Shown: positions 51,667 through 60,589 of the stretch, piece by piece | Numbering within the stretch: position 1 is the first letter of the stretch | Layout of the letters: each line of letters starts with the position of its first letter | Assembly: GCF_030697065.1 (NCBI RefSeq) | Contig: NZ_JAUYQU010000205.1 | Coordinates: 1-64,000 of the forward strand | From: Bradyrhizobium sp. | GTDB lineage: Bacteria > Pseudomonadota > Alphaproteobacteria > Rhizobiales > Xanthobacteraceae | Reading direction: 5' to 3' | Length of the DNA: 64,000 bases | Notes under the pieces: generated by a model | Database searches by the model: none | Told to the model about the DNA's origin: nothing | Seen by the model: only the letters and a program-made list of their open reading frames with translations | Made by a program: the position numbers and the translations under genes

Positions 51667-52418
51667 TGGAAGCCGAGCCCCAGGCAATCCAGGCCCCCTT
51701 GCTGCGGATATCGGCGCTGACAAAGCGTTTCGGCGGCTTCACAGCGCTCGACAATGTCAGCGTCGACATCCGACCGGGAGAGCGATTTGGGCTGATCGGC
51801 CCGAACGGCTCGGGCAAGACCACGCTGATCAACTGCATTTCCGGCGCGTTCCGCACCGAGCCCGGCACCGTGACGTTCCGCGACGAGGACATCACGCGGC
51901 TGCAGCCGCACATGCGCACGCGCCGCGGCATCGCCCGCAGCTTCCAGATCCCGCGCCCGTTCCGGAGCATGACGGTCGCGGAGAACCTGATGGTCGGGCT
52001 CGACTTCGCGGCGGACACCAGCGTCATCGTCTCGGAGGCGCAACGGCGCGAGGCCATGATGTCGATCCTGACGCGGATGGGCCTCGCCTCGAAGGCGAAC
52101 GTATCCGCCAACCAGCTCAGCCAGGTGGAATTGCGCAAGATGGAGCTGGCGCGCGCGATGGCGACGCACCCGAAACTGCTGATTTCCGACGAGGCGATGG
52201 CCGGGCTTTCCAGCTCGGAAGTCGACGAGGTACTCGACCTGCTGATGAGTCTGGCGGGGCAGGACATCACCATCATCATGATCGAGCACATCATGCAGGC
52301 AGTGATGCGGTTTTCCGACCGCGTGATGTGTCTCGAGGCCGGCAGGATCATCGCGATCGGCACGCCGGACGAAGTCATGGCCAACCAGCGCGTGCAGGAG
52401 GCCTATCTTGGCACTTAG
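51663..52418 (+). CDS. livG: Branched-chain amino acid-type ABC ATPase LivG (degenerate signature motif)
   Basis: 251 residues. Walker A GPNGSGKTTLINCISG (~residues 46-61), Q-loop region RSFQIPRPFRSMTVAENLMVG and switch EHIMQAVMRFSDRVMCLEAG are normal for LivG. The ABC signature is unusual: LSQVELRKMELARAM in place of the common LSYGEQRRLE form. Walker B ends LLISDEAMAGLS, with Ala in place of the usual Pro after the catalytic Asp-Glu. It probably pairs with LivF, whose motifs are canonical. The ATG overlaps livM (ATGA) and a second ATG follows directly; the last 11 bp overlap livF. Confidence 0.9.
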   Translation: MMEAEPQAIQAPLLRISALTKRFGGFTALDNVSVDIRPGERFGLIGPNGSGKTTLINCISGAFRTEPGTVTFRDEDITRLQPHMRTRRGIARSFQIPRPFRSMTVAENLMVGLDFAADTSVIVSEAQRREAMMSILTRMGLASKANVSANQLSQVELRKMELARAMATHPKLLISDEAMAGLSSSEVDEVLDLLMSLAGQDITIIMIEHIMQAVMRFSDRVMCLEAGRIIAIGTPDEVMANQRVQEAYLGT

Positions 52419-53145
52419 CCTCGCCATCAGCGACCTCGATGCGGGCTACGGCGCCGTCAAGGCGCTGCGCGGCGTCAGCCTGCACGTCGAGGCCGGCGAG
52501 ACTGTCGCCCTGCTCGGCACCAACGGCAACGGCAAGAGCACGCTGATGAAATGCGTCGCCGGCCTGGTGCGGCCGGAGCGCGGCAGCATGATCCTCACCA
52601 TCGACGGCACCGCGCACGATCTGAGCCGGCTGTCGGCCGAAGCCATCGTCGATCTCGGCGTCGCGATGGTGCCGGAGGGACGACGGCTGTTTCCGAAGCT
52701 GACCGTGCTGGAAAACCTGATGCTCGGCGCCTTCCGCAAGGCCGCCCGGCAGAACATCGATCGCAATCTGGCGCTCGCCTTCGAAACCTTTCCGGCGCTC
52801 AGGGACCTGCAGAAACAACTGGCCGGCACCATGTCGGGCGGGCAGCAGCAAATGCTGGCGATCGCACGCGCGCTGATGTCGTCGCCGCGCTTCCTGCTGA
52901 TCGACGAGCCCTCGGTCGGCCTGTCGCCGCTGCTGGTCTCGCAGACCATCGCCAAGATCGGCGAACTCAACCGGAATCTCGGCCTCACCGTGCTGATGGC
53001 GGAGCAGAACTTCAACCAGGCGATCCGGATCGCCGACCGCGGCTACATCATCGTCCATGGCGAGATCGTGGTCGCGGCCGATTCGGTCGACGAATTGCGC
53101 GGCAACGACATCGTCAAGCGGCTCTATCTCGGCGGCGCCGCCTGA
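52408..53145 (+). CDS. livF: Branched-chain amino acid-type ABC ATPase LivF
   Basis: 245 residues. Walker A LLGTNGNGKSTLMKCVAG, LivF-specific VPEGRRLFPKLTVLENLMLGA, signature TMSGGQQQMLAIARAL, Walker B RFLLIDEPSVGLSP and switch MAEQNFNQAI. All catalytic residues are canonical. The start is a TTG at 52408, 11 bp before the livG stop. It is the last gene of the operon and is followed by a palindromic repeat. Confidence 0.92.
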   Translation: MALSLAISDLDAGYGAVKALRGVSLHVEAGETVALLGTNGNGKSTLMKCVAGLVRPERGSMILTIDGTAHDLSRLSAEAIVDLGVAMVPEGRRLFPKLTVLENLMLGAFRKAARQNIDRNLALAFETFPALRDLQKQLAGTMSGGQQQMLAIARALMSSPRFLLIDEPSVGLSPLLVSQTIAKIGELNRNLGLTVLMAEQNFNQAIRIADRGYIIVHGEIVVAADSVDELRGNDIVKRLYLGGAA

Positions 53146-53185
53146 GGGCGGGCGGCTGAGGCCGTAGCCGGAATCATGTCCTGTT

Positions 53186-53261
53186 CGTCATTCCGGGGCG
53201 CGAAGCGAACCCGGAATCTCGAGATTCCGGGTCTGGTCCTTCGGACCATCCCGGAATGACG
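53186..53261. repeat. REP-like palindromic element after livF
   Basis: Outer arms cgtcattccggg (53186-53197) and its complement (53250-53261) enclose a perfect 22-bp palindrome at 53210-53231 built on cccggaatctc. The same cgtcattccgggg motif forms the element at 14646-14740. It separates livF from the convergent Bug-family gene and could terminate both. Confidence 0.85.
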
Positions 53262-53307
53262 GGCCTTAACCGATCTCGCACGGCAGCTACCGCAATTTCG
53301 AAAGGAT

Positions 53308-54285
53308 CTATTCCCCCTTGAGGCCCGCGGCGCGGATGACCTCGGTCCATTTGCGGGTTTCGTCGTCGACGAATTTGCCGAACTCGGCGGCGGTGCCGCC
53401 ACGTGCTTCCAGTCCCTGGACCAGCAGCTTCTGTTTCACCTCGGGATCGGCAAGGATGCGCACGACTTCATCCTGCAGCCGGTTGACGATCGTGCCCGGC
53501 GTGGCGGCGGGCGCCAGAAAACCGTACCAGCCGGCGGCAACCACGTTCTGCAGCCCCTGCTCGCGCAGGGTGAGCGCCTCGGGATAGATCGGGCTGCGGG
53601 CGGCCGATGCCACGCCCAGCACGCGCAACTTGCCGGTCTGGATGTGCGGCAGGGCCGTGCTGATCGCGGTCAGCGTGGCGTCGATGCGGCCTGCCAGCAG
53701 TTCGGTGTAGGCCATGTTGTCGCCCCGGAACGGGACGTTGAGGCCCTTGACGCCGGCGTCGCGAAACAGCAGTTCGGCGGCCAGATGCGGTTGCGAACCC
53801 GCGCCCGGCGAACCGAAGGTCAGGCCGTCGGGCTGTGCCTTGCCATGGGCGATCAGTTCCTTCAGCGTCTTGAACGGCGCGTCCGCATTGACGATCAGGA
53901 AGATCGGCGCGGAAACGGCCATCGCCACCGGCTGCAGATCCTTGCGCTCGTAATTCAGTTTGCCGTAGAGGGCTTCGGCCGTCGCATAGGGGGCGGCCAC
54001 GTAAAGAAACGTGTAGCCGTCCGGCGCCGCGCGGGCGACGGATTCATTGGCGATGCGGGTGCCGGCGCCCGCCTTGTTCTCGACGATGAACTTCTGTCCC
54101 AGCCGACGTTCCAGCTGGTCTGCGAGAATCCGCAACGAGATGTCGTTGGCCCCGCCGGCCCCGTAGGGCGAAATCAAGCGCACCACGCGGGAAGGCCAAT
54201 CGCTCTGGGCGTGCGCCCGGAAACCGGAGCCGGCGGCGAGACCGGCGGCGATGGTGCCCAGCACCGTACGGCGTGTGACGTTCAT
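53308..54285 (-). CDS. Tripartite tricarboxylate transporter (Bug family) substrate-binding protein
   Basis: 325 residues. The signal sequence begins with a twin-arginine-like stretch (MNVTRRTVLGTIAAGLAAGSG) and ends at AHA. The mature start WPSRVVRLISPYGAGGANDISLRIL, VENKAGAGTRIANESVARAAPDGYTFL and GSPGAGSQPHLAAELLFRD are Bug-family hallmarks. The twin Arg suggests possible Tat export, although most of the family uses Sec. It lies divergent from a LysR gene that probably regulates it. No TctA/TctB permease is adjacent; the solute is unknown. Confidence 0.9.
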   Translation of the reverse strand: MNVTRRTVLGTIAAGLAAGSGFRAHAQSDWPSRVVRLISPYGAGGANDISLRILADQLERRLGQKFIVENKAGAGTRIANESVARAAPDGYTFLYVAAPYATAEALYGKLNYERKDLQPVAMAVSAPIFLIVNADAPFKTLKELIAHGKAQPDGLTFGSPGAGSQPHLAAELLFRDAGVKGLNVPFRGDNMAYTELLAGRIDATLTAISTALPHIQTGKLRVLGVASAARSPIYPEALTLREQGLQNVVAAGWYGFLAPAATPGTIVNRLQDEVVRILADPEVKQKLLVQGLEARGGTAAEFGKFVDDETRKWTEVIRAAGLKGE

Positions 54286-54430
54286 GAATCCCTCCCCTGA
54301 AAACCGGCGAGCCGCCGCAAGCCGCGGCCGCCGCCCGGCACGACCGCTGCGCTACATCAAGCCGCGATAGCACGGCTGGCTCGGGAACTGCGTCGCGTAA
54401 CCAGCATGGCAACGATAGGTAGGCGGGCTC

Positions 54431-54466
54431 TATAGGACAATGTGTATTTTCTGACCAATTTATAGG
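54431..54466. promoter_or_regulatory. Candidate direct-repeat operator between Bug receptor and LysR gene
   Basis: TATAGG occurs at 54431-54436 and again at 54461-54466, exactly 30 bp (about three helical turns) apart, in the 220-bp divergent gap. The stretch is AT-rich compared with its surroundings and lies just upstream of the LysR start. It could be a regulator site or promoter element. Two six-base repeats are weak evidence. Confidence 0.3.
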
Positions 54467-54505
54467 TTATGTTTATGAATAAGGATGGATGCGCGGGAGC
54501 ACGGC

Positions 54506-55429
54506 ATGACGATGGATGTGACGCTGCGGCAGTTGCGCGCCTATGTCGCCGTGCTGGAGGCCGCCAGTTTTTCGGAAGCCGCCAAGGCGATGCACCTGTC
54601 GCAGGCAGCCCTCAGCGGGCTGATCAAGGAGCTCGAGAACCGGATGGGCGTGCGCCTGTTCGACCGCACCACCCGCAGCGTTTCCCGCACGGTGGTCGGC
54701 GAGGCGTTCGAGCCGATGGTGCGGCGCGTGCTCGCCAATCTCGACGAGGCGCTGGAGAGCGTGACCAGCCTGAAGGAGCTGCGCCGCGGGCTGGTGCGGG
54801 TGGCGGCGCCGGAGACGCTCTCCTGCACGCTGCTGCCGGAACTGATCGCCAAATACAGCAGCCGCCATCCCGGCGTCGATGTGCGGTTCGACGACGTGCC
54901 GATCCAGCAGGTACTGGCCGGCCTGCAGAACGGTTCGACCGACATCGGCTTCGGGCCGGCGGGCGTGATGGCGGACGAGTCGGTGGAAGCCCATCTGATT
55001 TGCGCCGACCCGATCTGGGTGGCGTTGCGACCGGACGACCCGCTGACGAAGGGCCCGTCGGTCAGCTGGAAGGACCTGCGCCAGCGGCCGCTGATCAACT
55101 ACATGCCCAATATCGCCATCAATGTGCTGAGCCACGTGCCGCCGCGGCATCATCCGAAGGAAATGGTGCCGGTGCACCGGGTCAACACCGCGCTGTCGAT
55201 GCTGCGGGTGAGAGAAGGCGCGGTGATCTGTCCGTCGATGGCGGCCGCGCTGGTGGCCGGCTTCGGGCTGACATTCCTGCCGCTGAAGCAGCCTACCGTC
55301 AAATGGAGCATCGCGCTGTTCGCCCGTCGCCGCGCCTCGCTCTCGCCCGCGGTGGAGAGCTTCCTGAACTTCACGCTGGATTTTGCGCCGAACTGGACGG
55401 CGGGCGGATTGGACGGGCGCACTGTCTAA
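54506..55429 (+). CDS. LysR-family transcriptional regulator
   Basis: 307 residues from ATG 54506, which has GGGAG 6 bp upstream; ATG 54485 would add 7 residues. The N-terminal HTH is TLRQLRAYVAVLEAASFSEAAKAMHLSQAALSGLIKELE, followed by RLFDRTTRSVSRT and an effector-binding domain from ~residue 85 (GLVRVAAPETLSC). The divergent neighbour encodes a Bug-family receptor, so control of uptake of its ligand is likely. No ligand can be predicted from the sequence. Confidence 0.9.
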   Translation: MTMDVTLRQLRAYVAVLEAASFSEAAKAMHLSQAALSGLIKELENRMGVRLFDRTTRSVSRTVVGEAFEPMVRRVLANLDEALESVTSLKELRRGLVRVAAPETLSCTLLPELIAKYSSRHPGVDVRFDDVPIQQVLAGLQNGSTDIGFGPAGVMADESVEAHLICADPIWVALRPDDPLTKGPSVSWKDLRQRPLINYMPNIAINVLSHVPPRHHPKEMVPVHRVNTALSMLRVREGAVICPSMAAALVAGFGLTFLPLKQPTVKWSIALFARRRASLSPAVESFLNFTLDFAPNWTAGGLDGRTV

Positions 55430-55542
55430 AGTCGCTTTCTTTCAAGTAGATATTTCGACACCATGGGGCCGGCAAATCACTGTCATCGATCTGTCATCGA
55501 ATGCGCCAACAGCTTGTTCCAGCATACATTTAGAGGACCGTG

Positions 55543-57900
55543 ATGGACTACTTCCGGCGCTTCACATTTCTGTTCGCAGCACCCGTCTTCGATACCGACG
55601 ACCTCGAGGGGCTGCGTTTCAACCAGATCATCGCGGAGATCGAGCGCTCCGGCTTCGAAGTCGTGAGGGCACGCCGGCTGGAGGATGCCGAGATCGCGGT
55701 GCAGACCGATGCAGCCATCGGCTGCATGGTGGTCGACTGGGGCAAGAAGGGCCTGGAAGGCAAGACCGCGGCCCTGATCAATCTGATGCGTCGACGTGGC
55801 CTCGACTTCCCGATCATCCTGCTGATCCGCCGCAAAAGGTTCGAGGACCTGCCGGTCGAGGTCCTCGACTTCATCGACGGCTACGTCTTCCTGTCGGAAG
55901 AGACGCCGCCGTTCATTGCCAAGAACCTGATCAGCCGCCTGAAGCAGTATGCCGAGACCCTGAAGACTCCGTTTTTCGGCGCGCTGGTCGACTATGCCGA
56001 AGAGGGCAACCAGTTGTGGACCTGCCCGGGCCATAATGGCGGCGTGTTCTATAGCCGCAGCCCGATCGGCCGTGTGTTCGTGGAGCACCTCGGCGAAGCC
56101 ATTTTCCGCGACGACCTCGACAATTCGGTTCTCGACCTCGGCGACCTCTTGACCCACGAAGGCCCGGCGCTGCAGGCGCAAAAGGAAGCGGCGAAAATCT
56201 TCGGCGCGGAAAAAACCTATTTTGTGCTCAACGGCACCTCGACGTCCAACAAGGTGGTGCTGGGGGCACTCGTCACCGATGGTGACCTCGTGTTGTTCGA
56301 CCGAAACAATCACAAGGCGGCCCATCATGGCGCCCTGATGATGGCCGGCGGGCTTCCGGTCTATATTCCGACGGTACGCAATGCCTGGGGTCTGATCGGC
56401 CCGATGCGCTGGGACGCTCTCGACGAAACCGTCTTGCGCGAGCAGATCCGCAACCATCCGCTGGTCACGGACCCCGAAACCTGGCGCAAGCCGCGCCCGT
56501 TCCGCGTCGCCGTCGTCGAACAGTGCACCTATGACGGCACCATTCACAATGCCGAGATGATCCTCAAGGCAATCGGCCATCTCTGCGATTATATCCTGTT
56601 CGACGAAGCCTGGGCCGGCTTCATGAAGTTCCATCCGCTCTATGCCGGACGTTTCGCCATGGGGCTGTCGGATCTCGGTCCCGACGCGCCCGGCATCATC
56701 GCGACACAGTCGACCCACAAGCAGCTGGCGAGCTTCTCGCAGGCCTCGCAAATCCACATCAAGGACCGCCACATCAAGGGGCAGAAACGCCGGATCGAAC
56801 ATCGGCGCTTCAACGAGAGCTTCATGCAGCACGCGTCGACCTCGCCGTTCTATCCGCTGTTTGCCTCGCTGGATGTCGGCGCCCAGATGATGAAAGGCCG
56901 CTCCGGCGAAGTGCTGTGGGACGACACGATCCGCCTCGGAATCGAACTGCGCAAGAAGTTGCGCGCGGTCCGGCGCGAATTCGAGGACAAGGAGACGCGT
57001 CCGGAACGCCGCTGGTTCTTCGAGCCGTTCGTGCCGGACCGCGTGGCGATCCCGGACGTGTCCCGCGAGGGCGCCGTGCACAACGTCGCCTGGGAGAGCA
57101 TCAGCACCGACCTTCTCGCCACCAACCCTTCCTATTGGCAACTCGCGCCGGACTCCCTCTGGCACGGCTTTCCGGGTCTGACAGCGGGCTTCGCCATGAC
57201 CGATCCCAACAAGCTGACGGTCCTGACGCCCGGATTCGACCCTGCGACGGGCGCCTATGCCGAACACGGCATCCCCGCTCCCGTCGTGGCGCAGTATCTG
57301 CGCGAAAACCGCATCGTGGCGGAAAAGAACGACCTGAACTCGCTGTTGTTTCTGCTCACCCCCGGCGTCGAGGCCAGCAAGGCCGGCACCCTGATCAGCG
57401 GCCTCGTAGCTTTCAAGAAGCTGCACGATGACAATGCGCCGCTGGAAGAGGTCATTCCCGAGTTCCATAACCGCCGGTCGGCGCGCTATGCCGGCGTGCG
57501 GCTGCGCGATCTTTGCGCCGACATGCATCGTTTTTTCCGCAACGCCGGCGTGAGCATGCTGCAGGCGAAGCAATTCCTTGCAGAACATCTACCCGATATC
57601 GCGATGTCGCCGCGCGATGCGGCGCGCTATCTGGTCCGCAACGACGTCGACTATCAACCGATCGACGCGATCGCCGGCCGCATCGCCACGACGCCGTTCG
57701 TGGTCTATCCGCCCGGCATCGCGACGATCGTGCCGGGCGAGCGGCTCACCGCGAGGGCGCAGCCCATGATCGACTATCTCAGGATGTTCGAAACCTGCTT
57801 CAACACGTTCCCCGGCTTCGATGTCGAGATTCAGGGGGTCTACAAGGAAGTCGATGCGTCCGGTCGCATCCGGTTGCACACTTATGTTGTCGCCGAATGA
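55543..57900 (+). CDS. Orn/Lys/Arg decarboxylase (PLP fold I, AdiA/SpeF/CadA type)
   Basis: 785 residues. An N-terminal response-regulator-like wing domain (~1-130) precedes the PLP domain: LWTCPGHNGGVFYSRSPIGRVF, TYFVLNGTSTSNKVVLGALV, NNHKAAHHGAL, YILFDEAWAGFMKFHPLYAG and the PLP lysine Lys393 in TQSTHKQLASFSQASQIH. The C-terminal domain ends with FEVQ/DVEIQGVYKE-type sequence. It decarboxylates a basic amino acid to agmatine, putrescine or cadaverine; which one cannot be fixed by eye, though the length is nearest the arginine enzymes. ATG 55543 follows AGAGG; a GTG lies one codon earlier. The stop overlaps a GNAT gene (ATGA). No amino-acid antiporter gene is adjacent, so a role in acid resistance is less likely than polyamine synthesis. 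Confidence 0.92.
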   Translation: MDYFRRFTFLFAAPVFDTDDLEGLRFNQIIAEIERSGFEVVRARRLEDAEIAVQTDAAIGCMVVDWGKKGLEGKTAALINLMRRRGLDFPIILLIRRKRFEDLPVEVLDFIDGYVFLSEETPPFIAKNLISRLKQYAETLKTPFFGALVDYAEEGNQLWTCPGHNGGVFYSRSPIGRVFVEHLGEAIFRDDLDNSVLDLGDLLTHEGPALQAQKEAAKIFGAEKTYFVLNGTSTSNKVVLGALVTDGDLVLFDRNNHKAAHHGALMMAGGLPVYIPTVRNAWGLIGPMRWDALDETVLREQIRNHPLVTDPETWRKPRPFRVAVVEQCTYDGTIHNAEMILKAIGHLCDYILFDEAWAGFMKFHPLYAGRFAMGLSDLGPDAPGIIATQSTHKQLASFSQASQIHIKDRHIKGQKRRIEHRRFNESFMQHASTSPFYPLFASLDVGAQMMKGRSGEVLWDDTIRLGIELRKKLRAVRREFEDKETRPERRWFFEPFVPDRVAIPDVSREGAVHNVAWESISTDLLATNPSYWQLAPDSLWHGFPGLTAGFAMTDPNKLTVLTPGFDPATGAYAEHGIPAPVVAQYLRENRIVAEKNDLNSLLFLLTPGVEASKAGTLISGLVAFKKLHDDNAPLEEVIPEFHNRRSARYAGVRLRDLCADMHRFFRNAGVSMLQAKQFLAEHLPDIAMSPRDAARYLVRNDVDYQPIDAIAGRIATTPFVVYPPGIATIVPGERLTARAQPMIDYLRMFETCFNTFPGFDVEIQGVYKEVDASGRIRLHTYVVAE

Positions 57901-58487
57901 ACCGGCCGGTGGAACCGCATGATCCGGCCATGACCAACGAACGGCCCCTGGTCGTTCGCGCCTCGCGCGACGGCGATGTCGAAGCGATGCTGGCGATCTA
58001 CCGGCACCATATCCGCCGCGGGATCGAGGAGAGCGTCGACGACAGCGGCACCCCGGAACCCGAGGATCTGCGCGACCGGCGCAAGAACCTGCGCAACCAT
58101 CGTCTGCCGCATCTGGTGGCCACCTGTGGCGGCGAGGTGGTGGGCTACGCCTATGTCGTCCTGTTTCGCAAACGGCCGGCATACCGCTACGCCGTCAAGC
58201 ATTCGATCTACGTCCATCGCGAGCATCTCGGCCGCGGCGTCGGGCGGCGGCTGCTGCATGAACTCATCGATGCCTGCGCGGCCACCGGTTTCCGGCAGAT
58301 GATCGGCTATATCGATACCGACAACACGGCATCGCTGGCCATCCACGAGAGCTTTGGTTTTCGCAGGGTGGGGCTGCTTCCGGGCGTCGCCTATCGATAC
58401 GGCCGCTGGGCCGATACCGTGATGGTGCAACGCTCCCTCGCCGCCGGCTCAACCGAGCCTCCGCTGATATCAAACCCGGGTCGCTGA
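57897..58487 (+). CDS. GNAT N-acetyltransferase (PAT-like) coupled to the decarboxylase
   Basis: 196 residues from the ATG overlapping the decarboxylase stop (ATGA); ATG 57930 would give 185. The GNAT core shows AMLAIYRHHI at the N-terminus, YAVKHSIYVHREHLGRGVGRRLLHELI (acetyl-CoA loop GRGVGR, Q/RxxGxG/A type) and TDNTASLAIHESFGFRRVG. The architecture is closest to phosphinothricin-acetyltransferase-like GNATs. Translational coupling to an amino-acid decarboxylase suggests acetylation of the resulting amine or polyamine; that is inference. Amino-acid analogues or methionine sulfone are alternative substrates in this family. Confidence 0.85.
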   Translation: MNRPVEPHDPAMTNERPLVVRASRDGDVEAMLAIYRHHIRRGIEESVDDSGTPEPEDLRDRRKNLRNHRLPHLVATCGGEVVGYAYVVLFRKRPAYRYAVKHSIYVHREHLGRGVGRRLLHELIDACAATGFRQMIGYIDTDNTASLAIHESFGFRRVGLLPGVAYRYGRWADTVMVQRSLAAGSTEPPLISNPGR

Positions 58488-58519
58488 GCCTTGAGGCTTC
58501 CTGCAGTCCTGCCCGCCCC

Positions 58520-58993
58520 TCACTCGATCACGATCTCGCCGACCATGCCGTGATCGGCGTGGGTCTTGCCGTCGCTGCCGGAAATGCCGCAGCGCAGGTC
58601 GGTGACCTTGCCGGTCGCCACCGGCACGAACCACCATTCCGCCGACGCCCCCGGATAAACCTCGATCTCGCGCATCGCGCCCTTGAACTCGGCGAGGTTG
58701 ACGGTCTTGCCGTCGCGCAGCTGCGTGACCTGGACCTTGCGGGTGAAGATCATCTGGCTGAAGGCGTGCGAGGTGAAGTAGTGAGGATCGTTGCTCGGGT
58801 TCTTCAGCACAAGTTTGTAGAGCTTGCCGGTTTCGAAGCGCAGCTTGCTTGGCACGAAGACATGCTCGCCCGGCTTGCCGAGTTCGACCGTGACCACGAT
58901 CGGTTCCTGGCCGGCCAGATTGCCGGCGGCCTGCGCGGCGATGGGGGTGACGCAAAGCGCCGCCATGACGAATAAGGAACGGAACGAGCGCAT
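58520..58993 (-). CDS. Secreted cupredoxin-like copper protein
   Basis: 157 residues with a signal peptide (MRSFRSLFVMAALCVTPIAAQA). The mature part is a beta-rich cupredoxin-like domain: FVPSKLRFETGKLYKLVLKNPSNDPHYFTSHAF supplies His71/His76, and the C-terminal LRCGISGSDGKTHADHGMVGEIVIE supplies Cys135, His145/His148 and Met150. These are in the order of type-1 copper ligands, though the Cys-to-His spacing is longer than in plastocyanin. The ATG at 58993 was chosen; the frame is open to 59074 without conserved residues. It probably carries electrons or copper in the periplasm. It is flanked by GNAT genes and has no obvious partner. Confidence 0.82.
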   Translation of the reverse strand: MRSFRSLFVMAALCVTPIAAQAAGNLAGQEPIVVTVELGKPGEHVFVPSKLRFETGKLYKLVLKNPSNDPHYFTSHAFSQMIFTRKVQVTQLRDGKTVNLAEFKGAMREIEVYPGASAEWWFVPVATGKVTDLRCGISGSDGKTHADHGMVGEIVIE

Positions 58994-59192
58994 GATGACA
59001 TGACCTTTTTGGAGGCGGCGGGTGGACAGTTGAGGAACGGTATTGCAAATGCGAATTACTTGCAACAAAATCATACGGCATGAGCTCGGGCTGCTGGGTG
59101 CCGGCCCCTTTTCGGACGCACCGCATTCGCGTTGACCGATCTTCGCGAAGGTTGCTTCAAGGGGGTGGTTGGACCCCGATGCCGGCAGGAAA

Positions 59193-59657
59193 ATGTCGCA
59201 GGAATTGACGATCAGAACCGCCGGTCAGGATGACCTTCCGTCACTGCTCGCGCTTTACAAGCATCTTCATCCCGATGACGAGACCATATCTCCGGCGGTT
59301 GCGAGCAACATCCTGGCGCAATTCCTGCGCTACCCGGGCAGCGCCATCTTTCTCGGCCTTCGGGATGACGCCGTCGTTACGACGTGCACGCTGATCGTCA
59401 TTCCGAACCTGACGCGAGGTGGGGCGCCCTATGGCCTCATCGAAAACGTCGTGACGGATGCGCGGCATAGCCAGCATGGATACGGCAAGGTGATCCTGAA
59501 AGCGGCGATTTCCGCCGCGTGGCATCACGATTGCTACAAGGTCATGCTGCTGACCGGCTCGAAAAATCCGGCGACGCTGAGGTTTTATCAGGACGTCGGT
59601 TTCGAGCAGAGCAAGACCGGGTTTCAGGCCCGGCGCATCCCGCTGCGTGAGGCATAG
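59193..59657 (+). CDS. GNAT family N-acetyltransferase
   Basis: 154 residues from ATG 59193, which is preceded by AGGA. GNAT features are LTIRTAGQDDLPSLLALYKHL, IENVVTDARHSQHGYGKVILKAAI (acetyl-CoA loop QHGYGK) and TGSKNPATLRFYQDVGFEQSKTGF. Length fits a single GNAT domain. The substrate is unknown. It is convergent with the enoyl-CoA hydratase gene, 24 bp away. Confidence 0.9.
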   Translation: MSQELTIRTAGQDDLPSLLALYKHLHPDDETISPAVASNILAQFLRYPGSAIFLGLRDDAVVTTCTLIVIPNLTRGGAPYGLIENVVTDARHSQHGYGKVILKAAISAAWHHDCYKVMLLTGSKNPATLRFYQDVGFEQSKTGFQARRIPLREA

Positions 59658-59681
59658 ACCGCATCCAAGGCAGCTTCCAGA

Positions 59682-60455
59682 CTACCGCCCGCTGAACCGC
59701 GCCGCGCGCTTTTCCACGAAGGCGTTGCGGCCTTCCAGCGCATCCGCGCTGCGGCGGATTTCGGACTGCACCTCGATCTCGCGGCGGAATTGGTCGGCAT
59801 AGGTTGCGTGTTCGCTCTCCTCCAGCAGGGCGCGGGTGGCGACCAGTGCGCGGGTCGGCCCGGCGGCGAGGCGCTGCGCCAGTTGCATGGCCTCGCCGAG
59901 CAGACGGTCATCATCGACCACCTGCCGCACCAGGCCCCATTCATGGGCACGCTCGGCGGAAAGCGGCTCGTTGAGCAGCATCAGTTCGAGCGCGCGCTGG
60001 CGCCCGATCAGGCGCGGCAGCAGCCAGGTCGAGCCGAGATCGGGCACGAGCCCGATCCGGCTGAACACCTGGATGAAACTCGCCGAGCGCGCCGCGACGA
60101 TGATGTCGCCGGCCATCGCGAGGCTGAAGCCGCCGCCGGCCGCGACGCCGTTGACCGCGACCACGACCGGCACCCGGCATTCGCGCAGCGCCCGGAACGC
60201 CGGCCAGTAGAATTTCATGACGCCGGCGACGATGTCGCTGCCCAGGGCCTCCGAGGCCTTGAGGTTCTGGCCGGAACAGAAGCCGCGGCCCTCCCCGGTC
60301 AGCACCAGCGCCCGCACGCCGGAATCATCCGCCATCTCGCCGATCGCGGCGGCGAGGCCGCCGAGCAGGTCCGGCGTCATGGCATTCAGGCTGGCCGGCT
60401 CGTTCAACGTCAATACGCCGACGGCGCCGTCCCTGGCTTGCTTCACCCCGGCCAT
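59682..60455 (-). CDS. Enoyl-CoA hydratase/isomerase family protein (PaaG-like)
   Basis: 257 residues of the crotonase fold. GFCSGQNLKA and VNGVAAGGGFSLAMAGDIIVA form the oxyanion hole. RIGLVPDLGSTWLLPRLIG carries Asp at the position used by PaaG isomerases rather than the usual hydratase Glu, so a PaaG-type isomerase (2-(1,2-epoxy-1,2-dihydrophenyl)acetyl-CoA isomerase) is more likely than a plain hydratase. The ATG at 60455 has GGGAGAG upstream. The phenylacetate cluster is not in the window, so its pathway is not defined. Confidence 0.88.
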   Translation of the reverse strand: MAGVKQARDGAVGVLTLNEPASLNAMTPDLLGGLAAAIGEMADDSGVRALVLTGEGRGFCSGQNLKASEALGSDIVAGVMKFYWPAFRALRECRVPVVVAVNGVAAGGGFSLAMAGDIIVAARSASFIQVFSRIGLVPDLGSTWLLPRLIGRQRALELMLLNEPLSAERAHEWGLVRQVVDDDRLLGEAMQLAQRLAAGPTRALVATRALLEESEHATYADQFRREIEVQSEIRRSADALEGRNAFVEKRAARFSGR

Positions 60456-60589
60456 ATTTCTCTCTCCCTCGCAAAAAACATCTTGTGCATTCTGACACTG
60501 AAGGCGAGGTTCGCCAACTCGCACCCGCGCGCGGTTGCCACAGGTGACCGATCGCCACACGGAGGGCGAAGTGAAGAAAGCAGAAGGCG

